This document shows positions 58,586 through 64,000 of a stretch of 64,000 nt of DNA, in pieces; position 1 is the stretch's first letter, and each line of letters starts with the position of its first letter. The notes below the pieces were generated by a model. It saw nothing but the letters and a program-made list of their open reading frames with translations. It searched no databases and was not told the origin of the DNA. The stretch spans positions 34,748-98,747 of the forward strand of contig NZ_RZNH01000018.1 of the NCBI RefSeq assembly GCF_013141825.1. The letters are read 5' to 3'. Position numbers and translations under genes: made by a program. This stretch comes from Marinifilum caeruleilacunae (lineage in GTDB: Bacteria > Bacteroidota > Bacteroidia > Bacteroidales > Marinifilaceae).

Positions 58586-58975
58586 TTATAAGTTCGCCAA
58601 TAATTCATCGGTTGCAATATCGTAATCCGAAAGATACTCAATAATTTCATCAGTACTCGTTTCAGACATGCTGTCGAAGAATATTTCTGAATCTGTATTT
58701 TCTGTACTTACAGTACTTGTATCTTCTATCTGTGTAATCTGCTGATTTTGAAAATCTGTAGGAACAGATGTGGTCAAAATAAGCTTGGCTACGAAAACAA
58801 ATCCAATAATACTTGCAGCCATCCACATATATGGCTTCAAGACTTGAACCAAATTTTTCTCTTTTGGATTTTCTTCTTGCTCTATTCTTTCACTGATTCG
58901 ATCACTTAGGTTCTCAAAGTAATCTTCAGGAACTTTAAATGGTTGATCTTTTTTCATATCCGACAGATTATTCAT
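58586..58975 (-). CDS. Single-pass membrane protein, probable anti-sigma factor
   Basis: 129 residues from ATG 58975 (an in-frame TTG at 59008 is less likely). A cytosolic part with FKVPEDYFENLSDRISERI is followed by one membrane helix (about residues 52-70) and an acidic Thr/Ser-rich periplasmic part. It sits between the ECF sigma factor and the Spy-like gene, the usual place of a membrane-bound regulator of the sigma factor. No classic zinc anti-sigma motif (HxxxCxxC) is visible, so the role is inferred from position. Confidence 0.65.
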   Translation of the reverse strand: MNNLSDMKKDQPFKVPEDYFENLSDRISERIEQEENPKEKNLVQVLKPYMWMAASIIGFVFVAKLILTTSVPTDFQNQQITQIEDTSTVSTENTDSEIFFDSMSETSTDEIIEYLSDYDIATDELLANL

Positions 58976-59042
58976 GATTCGTATATTTTTTAGACTGTCA
59001 AAATTCAATTTGGTTTAATCTGTTACTAACTAGATTGTTTTT

Positions 59043-59597
59043 CTAACACTCCAGCTTTAAAAGAGATTCGATTTTCTTTACTGCATGATGGTAGGAAGCT
59101 TTTAAAGCTCCAACCGATGTTTCCAGTATTTCTGATATTTCTTCATATTTCAACTCATCAAAATACTTCATATTAAATACCAGGCGTTGTTTTTCCGGCA
59201 ACTGTAAAATTGCTTTTTGAAATTCGATTTGCGCCTGATCTCCATCGAAGTATTCATCAGCTTCTAAATTTGCCATCAGCATTTCCTCAACATCTTTATT
59301 GGCAAAAGCGATATTACGCCTCTGTTTGTCCTTTAAAAATGTTAACGATTCGTTGGTTGCGATCCTGTACATCCAGGTAAAAAGCTTAGCGTCGTACCTA
59401 AAGTTAAGCAAGCCTTTCCAAATTTTCACGAAAGTATTCTGCAAAACATCATCTGCATCATCATGCGATAATACAATTTTCCTGATTTGCCAATACAGTC
59501 TTTCCTGGTATTTTTTCACCAGCAAGGAAAAAGCCTGACTTTGGGTTTTCTTATCCTGGAAAAGGTGTAATATTTCTTCGTCAGATATATTATTCAT
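59043..59597 (-). CDS. ECF-type RNA polymerase sigma factor
   Basis: 184 residues from ATG 59597. Sigma region 2 (LLVKKYQERLYWQIRKIVLS, then DDADDVLQNTFVKIWKGL with FTWMYRIATNESLTFL) and region 4 (ILQLPEKQRLVFNMKYFDEL with KYEEISEILETSVGALKASYHHA) are complete. Directs RNA polymerase to a stress or envelope regulon. A -7 box (TAAATTTG, minus, 59635-59642) precedes it. Confidence 0.93.
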   Translation of the reverse strand: MNNISDEEILHLFQDKKTQSQAFSLLVKKYQERLYWQIRKIVLSHDDADDVLQNTFVKIWKGLLNFRYDAKLFTWMYRIATNESLTFLKDKQRRNIAFANKDVEEMLMANLEADEYFDGDQAQIEFQKAILQLPEKQRLVFNMKYFDELKYEEISEILETSVGALKASYHHAVKKIESLLKLEC

Positions 59598-59634
59598 CAA
59601 TATCTAATCTATTATTGAAATTTATTCTATTCTT

Positions 59635-59642
59635 CAAATTTA
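59635..59642 (-). promoter_or_regulatory. Candidate -7 box for the ECF sigma operon
   Basis: Minus-strand TAAATTTG fits TAnnTTTG, 38 bases before the start. No good -33. Confidence 0.35.
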
Positions 59643-59834
59643 CTAAGAATAATGCCAATTGTTTTTGCCTTCTTTATCTTGCTTTCGCTGAGAAGGGATC
59701 AGTACAAAATCAATTGGGACTAAAAGTAGCCATTTGCAATTGCATCTCGAAGGGTAAGACTCAAATCTTTTGAAAAGGTTTAATTGAAGTGTGAAAATTT
59801 AGTTCGTTTACTGAACAACCTTTACAGCAGGGCA

Positions 59835-59866
59835 AAAAAAATCCGGAATCAAATTGACTCCGGATT
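59835..59866 (-). terminator. Terminator after tkt
   Basis: Arms AATCCGGA (59840-59847) and TCCGGATT (59859-59866); the minus strand continues into T8. It is 19 bases after the tkt stop. Confidence 0.85.
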
Positions 59867-59884
59867 CATATTTTGAATTGCGAA

Positions 59885-61948
59885 TTACTTTTGAAGCAAT
59901 GCTTCAACTTCTATCACAACATTTTCAGCAGTATAACCAAACTTCTGATCAAGAACACCAGCAGGAGCTGAATATCCAAAATGATCTAAACCTACAGATT
60001 TTCCGTTAGGTCCAACCAATCCTTGAAGTGTTACAGGTAAACCAGCAGTTAAACCAAGAACAGGAATTCCAGCAGGAATTACCTCGTTTTGGTACTCAGC
60101 CGATTGTTGTCTGAACAATCCTTCAGAAGGAACCGATACGATCTGAACTTTCAAACCTTTTTCAGCCTTAAGAATTTCGGCACCAGCAACAAGAGTTGAT
60201 ACTTCAGAACCACTAGCCAATAAAATAACATCAGGAGTAGATTCAGGTTTTTCAACAATGTATGCACCTTTTTCAGCAGCCAAAGCTTCTTCGTATCTGC
60301 TACCATTAGCCGAAGGAAGGTTTTTAATATTCTGGCGAGATAAAATTAGCGCAGTTGGAGTTTTTGTGTTCTCCATAGCCATTTTCCAGGCTACTGTTGT
60401 TTCGTCAACATCAGCCGGACGAAGAGCCAATAAACTCATTTCTCCAGAGTGATTTTTCAATTGCTCTAACAAACGAATCTGAGCTTCTTGTTCAATTGGC
60501 TGGTGAGTTGGTCCATCTTCACCTACACGGAAAGCATCGTGAGTCCAAATGTACTTCACAGGAACTTCCATTAGTGCCGATAAACGAACAGCTGGTTTCA
60601 TGTAATCAGAGAATACGAAGAAAGTACCACAGGCTGCAAAAACACCACCGTGAAGAGCAATACCATTACAAATTGATGCCATGGTTAACTCTGCTACACC
60701 TGCTTGCAAGAAAGCACCAGAGAAATCACCTTTAACCAATGCTTTTGTGTTTTTCAGGAATCCATCTGTCTTATCTGAGTTACTCAAATCAGCCGATGAA
60801 ACGATCATATTGTCTACCTTGTTTGCCAATTCAGCCAATACAGCTGATGAAGCAGCACGTGTTGCAGCATCTGCTTTCTGTGCAATCGAAGCGTAATCAA
60901 TTTCTGGAGCTTCGCCGCTGAAGAATTTCTCCAATTTAGCAGCCAATTCCGGATTTGCTTTTGCCCATTCAGCTTGTTCAGCTTTCTTGGCAGCAGCATA
61001 TTCTTGTTTCTTTTTAAGAACTTCTTTGTAGTAAGCCTCAACTTCAGGGAAAATCTGGAAAGGATTCTTTGGATCACCACCAAGGTTTTCGATGGTTTTA
61101 TCAAGAGAAGCACCAGCAGCACCCAATGGCTGACCGTGAGTTGAAACCATATTTTCGAAGCTTCCACCTTCAGCATCAACAGCACCTTTACCCATTACTG
61201 TTTCACCAATAATTAAGGTAGGACGTTCTGTTTCGTTGTTAGCAGCAAGCAATGCAACACGAATTTCCGATGCATTGTTACCATCAATCGTGATTACATT
61301 CCATCCCCACGCTTCGTATTTTTTTGCTGTATCTTCAGTAGTAACTTCATCAACTTTTGTTGAAAGCTGAATGTTGTTAGAATCGTAGAACATGATAAGG
61401 TTACTCAAACCTAAAGTTCCGGCAATTCTACCAGCACCTTGAGCAATTTCTTCCTGAATACCACCATCAGAAATAAAAGCATAAGTTTTGTGAGACATCC
61501 AGTCGCCAAAACGTGCGGCTAAGAAACGCTCAGCAATGGCAGCACCAACAGCCATTGTATGACCTTGTCCTAGTGGACCAGAAGTGTTTTCAACACCTCT
61601 TTCAAAATCAACCTCAGGGTGACCAGGAGTTGGAGAACCCCATTGTCTGAAGTTTGCAAGTTCCTCCATGCTGTAGTTGCCTGTTAAAGCAAGAATTGAA
61701 TAAAGCATAGGAGACATATGACCCGGATCCAGGAAAAATCGATCACGATTAATCCATAAATTATCACTTGGGTCGAAGTTTAAAAATTCGGAGTAAAGTA
61801 CGTTTACAAAATCAGCACCACCCATAGCACCACCAGGATGACCAGATTTTGCTTTTTCTACCATAGCAGCTGCAAGAATACGAATGTTATCCGAAGCCTT
61901 GTCAGTTACCGTAAGATCCACTTGGTTGTTCATTTCTTTTAGATCCAT
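59885..61948 (-). CDS. tkt: Transketolase
   Basis: 687 residues, full-length, thiamine-diphosphate enzyme of the pentose phosphate pathway. SGHPGGAMGGADF (active-site His region), GHGQG-like PLGQGHTMAVGAAIAERF, the ThDP/Mg motif with SDGGIQEEIAQGAG, and the Glu-containing GVAELTMASICNG, then GEDGPTHQPIEQ. The order of PP, Pyr and C-terminal domains is normal. It could supply pentose for nucleotides, given the neighbouring pathways. Confidence 0.97.
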   Translation of the reverse strand: MDLKEMNNQVDLTVTDKASDNIRILAAAMVEKAKSGHPGGAMGGADFVNVLYSEFLNFDPSDNLWINRDRFFLDPGHMSPMLYSILALTGNYSMEELANFRQWGSPTPGHPEVDFERGVENTSGPLGQGHTMAVGAAIAERFLAARFGDWMSHKTYAFISDGGIQEEIAQGAGRIAGTLGLSNLIMFYDSNNIQLSTKVDEVTTEDTAKKYEAWGWNVITIDGNNASEIRVALLAANNETERPTLIIGETVMGKGAVDAEGGSFENMVSTHGQPLGAAGASLDKTIENLGGDPKNPFQIFPEVEAYYKEVLKKKQEYAAAKKAEQAEWAKANPELAAKLEKFFSGEAPEIDYASIAQKADAATRAASSAVLAELANKVDNMIVSSADLSNSDKTDGFLKNTKALVKGDFSGAFLQAGVAELTMASICNGIALHGGVFAACGTFFVFSDYMKPAVRLSALMEVPVKYIWTHDAFRVGEDGPTHQPIEQEAQIRLLEQLKNHSGEMSLLALRPADVDETTVAWKMAMENTKTPTALILSRQNIKNLPSANGSRYEEALAAEKGAYIVEKPESTPDVILLASGSEVSTLVAGAEILKAEKGLKVQIVSVPSEGLFRQQSAEYQNEVIPAGIPVLGLTAGLPVTLQGLVGPNGKSVGLDHFGYSAPAGVLDQKFGYTAENVVIEVEALLQK

Positions 61949-62005
61949 TTGTAATTAAATGAGATTTTAATGATAAAAACTTGGTAAGGTTTTATTTAAT
62001 GGATG

Positions 62006-62013
62006 CAAAGATA
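62006..62013 (-). promoter_or_regulatory. Candidate -7 box for tkt
   Basis: Minus-strand TATCTTTG fits TAnnTTTG, 58 bases before tkt. Confidence 0.4.
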
Positions 62014-62106
62014 TACAAAAATGTCATCCTACATGAGCGAATCTCATCTAAATAATAGATACTTAGAGAAAAGTTCAACTTTTTATAAATCTGTAAATCA
62101 ATATGT

Positions 62107-63480
62107 TTAGAATCGTACCGGAACCGACTTGCCCGAATGAATTTCAAAACTTCTCTTTCTTGAGTTTTGAGATAGGCTGGCATTTTTATTTCTAAAGATT
62201 ACATGATAAACCCCAGGCTGCAGTGTTAAGGTTTCCCGAAGTTTTTTCTCTTCGATATCGTAGATCCACTCCAATTGCCCATTTCGTTGTACAAATAAAC
62301 TGCATGGGCCACTCGATGGTTTAAAAATGGTAGCCAAACCAGGTTGTGGTAAAGCAATTCTAGTTGTTTTACTCTGATCAATTTTTACGTTTGGGATCGA
62401 GATTCTGGGAAGTGTTAATATTTCCAGATTGTATTTCCCAACAAGGTATTTAATGTTTTGATTTAATTTTTGGGTGTTAATAATCTGGGTGTCGATTTTT
62501 ACGATAGTCTGCAAATCTTTATACATATTCATGCGGGTCGATTCAATTTTTAGAAATCCCTGTGGAGCATCAAATCCTATTTTGGTATGCTTTCCTGCCT
62601 GAATCATTACACTATCCTTACGCAGTTCGGGAATGGTATGAATCGTGATATCGTAGGTTAATAATGGATCGATATAAAGAGTATCGGGATTACCTTTTGC
62701 ATTAAGAGTATGCATAAACTGGTAGCGAACTTTCCCCGATACTTTATTGTAAAAGGTCATTGCCACATCTGTTTCGCTAGGATATCCATTTGCATCGATA
62801 AGGTTGACCTGCGCCGAAGTTTTATTCAATACCTGAGACATGACATATTCTAAAGTACCACCAAATTTTTCTTCATGGTCCACTTGTAAATAGTTCCCTA
62901 TGCACTCAAAACTACTTTTGAAATTTACATCCAGGCCAATTCCTATAATAAATGGTTTGAGAATAATTCCGGCTTTCTGCAGCTTCTCCGATACTTCACA
63001 CGGATCTCCATCACAGGCTTCCACTCCATCGGTAATTAGAATCACTACATTTCGGACTCCTGGCTTTGAAGCAGGAAAATCGTTGGCAGCCATTTCTAAG
63101 GAGTGAGCGATTGGAGTTGTACCTTTTGGAATTAAATAGCGCAGAGTTTGCCTTATTTTTCCAGTATTATTCGGTCTAAAAGGAACTTCAAGTTTGGTGT
63201 CACTGCAATCTTGCGGTGGAACCGGACTTTGGTGCCCATAAACCCGCAGTGCCATTTCAACATTGTTTTCACACTCCAGGCTGTCTATCATTCGAATCAG
63301 GAATTTTCTGGCAATATCTATTTTTTTAGATTTCTCCCAATATCCATTCATGCTTTGTGATGCATCGAAAATGAACAGAATTCTTGTTTTCTCTTCGGCT
63401 TGGATCGAATTGTTTTGTGCGAGTGATGTACTGGCTAATAAAAGCGCAAACAGGGCTATAATAAACGATTGTGACTTCAA
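62107..63480 (-). CDS. Secreted von Willebrand factor A-domain protein
   Basis: 457 residues with a signal peptide (residues 1-21, ending LAQ). A VWA domain fills about 30-235 with the MIDAS DASQS in ILFIFDASQSMNGYW (about residue 40), Thr in GTTPIAHSLE and Asp in LITDGVEACDGDPC. The C-terminal half is beta-rich and unknown. The only usable start is TTG at 63478-63480, because a stop lies just upstream and the first internal ATG would remove the signal peptide. It probably binds metal ions and protein partners at the cell surface. Confidence 0.82.
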   Translation of the reverse strand: MKSQSFIIALFALLLASTSLAQNNSIQAEEKTRILFIFDASQSMNGYWEKSKKIDIARKFLIRMIDSLECENNVEMALRVYGHQSPVPPQDCSDTKLEVPFRPNNTGKIRQTLRYLIPKGTTPIAHSLEMAANDFPASKPGVRNVVILITDGVEACDGDPCEVSEKLQKAGIILKPFIIGIGLDVNFKSSFECIGNYLQVDHEEKFGGTLEYVMSQVLNKTSAQVNLIDANGYPSETDVAMTFYNKVSGKVRYQFMHTLNAKGNPDTLYIDPLLTYDITIHTIPELRKDSVMIQAGKHTKIGFDAPQGFLKIESTRMNMYKDLQTIVKIDTQIINTQKLNQNIKYLVGKYNLEILTLPRISIPNVKIDQSKTTRIALPQPGLATIFKPSSGPCSLFVQRNGQLEWIYDIEEKKLRETLTLQPGVYHVIFRNKNASLSQNSRKRSFEIHSGKSVPVRF

Positions 63481-63505
63481 AACGAAATTTTAAGTATTAG
63501 TCTGA

Positions 63506-63513
63506 CAAAAATA
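63506..63513 (-). promoter_or_regulatory. Candidate -7 box for the VWA gene
   Basis: Minus-strand TATTTTTG fits TAnnTTTG, 26 bases before the TTG start, supporting that start. Confidence 0.35.
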
Positions 63514-63568
63514 CGAAATGATTATTTCATTTAAATTTTAAGAAGTATTATTTATCAAAACTTATTTT

Positions 63569-63576
63569 TAAATTTG
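63569..63576 (+). promoter_or_regulatory. Candidate -7 box for the broken membrane protein gene
   Basis: TAAATTTG fits TAnnTTTG, 36 bases before the ATG at 63612. If active, it would send transcription into the IS element. Confidence 0.35.
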
Positions 63577-63611
63577 ATATACTAAAATAACACTTGGGTT
63601 TTTGAAATAAT

Positions 63612-63905
63612 ATGAGTAAATCGCTTTTGTATACTTTATTTTTCCTTTTTTGTTTGGTTGGACTGGTAATTTTCTTTTCCGGAAATGACGGTCTGATTGT
63701 AAAAATGAGGATTCACAAGAACGAAAAGGAATTTCGAAATGTCTACTATCTGCAAAAGGAAAAATTTAAGGTGGTTACGGAAAGTAGATCAATCATTTTT
63801 TGCGAAGGAGAACTGAGTTTACTCGATACCCGAAAAAAGACCTACTGGAAGGGTGAACTGCACCCCAAAAGTTGGACACAACATTTGGGGTGTTTTTATG
63901 ACTAA
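63612..63905 (+). pseudogene. Small membrane protein gene broken by an IS3-family insertion
   Basis: The native part is 63612-63853, about 80 residues: an N-terminal membrane helix (LLYTLFFLFCLVGLVIFFSG) followed by KMRIHKNEKEFRNVYYLQKE. From 63854 the reading frame runs into the IS left end and stops at 63905 within the element, so the last ~16 residues are an artefact. The rest of the gene may lie beyond the IS, outside the window. Family not recognised. Confidence 0.65.
63861..63897 (+). terminator. Terminator-like hairpin at the IS left end
   Basis: CACCCCAAA (63861-63869) and TTTGGGGTG (63884-63892) form a perfect 9-bp stem followed by T5, directly before the ATG of the transposase ORF at 63898. 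It may block read-through transcription from outside genes. Confidence 0.5.
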
Positions 63906-64000
63906 AAAAAAGAGAAACAAATTTAGTATTGAGGATAGAGAACAAGCAGTTCTAAAAATACAGAACGAAGGAAGATCTTGCCTATCTGTTGCACGAGAAT
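63898..64000 (+). CDS. IS3-family transposase orfA, partial
   Basis: 34 codons before the window ends: MTKKKRNKFSIEDREQAVLK then IQNEGRSCLSVARE, the N-terminal helix-turn-helix (HTH_Tnp_1-like) region of IS3-family OrfA. The remainder, including the frameshift into orfB, lies outside. Confidence 0.75.
   Translation, partial: MTKKKRNKFSIEDREQAVLKIQNEGRSCLSVARE

Larger units (their letters stand above)
63854..64000 (+). mobile_element. IS3-family (IS150-like) insertion sequence, left end
   Basis: The sequence from 63854 begins TGAACTGCACCCCAAAAG and continues TTGGACAC, closely similar to the known IS150 terminal inverted repeat (TGTACTGCACCC...TTGGAC), and leads at once into a transposase-type ORF. 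The right end and the target duplication are outside the window. Confidence 0.75.

Noticed and set aside
59598-59884. Small gene or RNA between tkt and the ECF sigma gene
   Set aside because: Nothing beyond the sigma gene -7 box and the tkt terminator is visible; no ORF with family features.

Overview
The window comes from a Bacteroidota chromosome, most likely a marine or anaerobic Bacteroidales/Marinilabiliales-type organism (inference). The evidence is: a T9SS type B (gliding-motility-type) C-terminal sorting domain; families largely restricted to the phylum (DUF4290, thioredoxin-fold lipid/periplasmic proteins with DUF4369-like N-termini, an EF-G2 paralogue); recurrent Bacteroidota promoter boxes (-33 TTTG / -7 TAnnTTTG); weak or absent Shine-Dalgarno sequences before highly expressed genes; and low GC. 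An HydF maturase suggests [FeFe]-hydrogenase and therefore anaerobic or fermentative ability. No tRNA, rRNA or CRISPR array was seen.

Layout. 1-5.4 kb: ftsH (cut by the window edge) and rsfS on the minus strand, divergent birA, then an SRPBCC-like protein, pyrE and a divergent NUDIX hydrolase. 5.4-12.7 kb: a minus-strand group with a thioredoxin-fold protein lacking the CxxC, a serine hydrolase, coaD, a periplasmic-binding-fold protein without a signal peptide that overlaps an APC/SLC12-type transporter, and a second Cys-less thioredoxin-fold protein. 12.9-18.9 kb: a saccharopine-dehydrogenase-like enzyme, then the tight operon ppx/gppA - NtrC-type regulator - aspA - hydF. 19.1-29.4 kb: a NatAB-like ABC exporter, grpE-dnaJ with a CIRCE-like inverted repeat at the promoter, a small STAS-like protein, a TlpA thioredoxin, DUF4290-murA and a UvrD/PcrA helicase. 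29.7-33.3 kb: a T9SS-secreted PKD protein and EF-G2.

33.5-53.3 kb is one co-directional translation block: rpsL-rpsG-fusA followed by the S10, spc and alpha gene clusters (rpsJ to rplQ, with secY, map, infA, rpmJ and rpoA), then eno. tuf and adk, which sit in this block in many bacteria, are absent. Up to three phylum-type promoters lie in front of rpsL and one candidate lies in front of rpsD; a strong hairpin terminator follows rplQ.

53.3-64 kb: a stand-alone receiver protein, ettA, two small membrane proteins, hisS, an ECF sigma factor - membrane protein - Spy-like operon, transketolase, a VWA protein, and finally a small membrane protein gene broken by an IS3-family (IS150-like) insertion whose left end and transposase start are the last ~150 bases. 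No clear new multi-gene system is present. The best leads are the grpE operator, EF-G2 with its lost GTPase residues, the HTH-less sigma-54 activator in the hydF operon, the Cys-less thioredoxin-fold proteins, and the terminator-like hairpin at the IS end.
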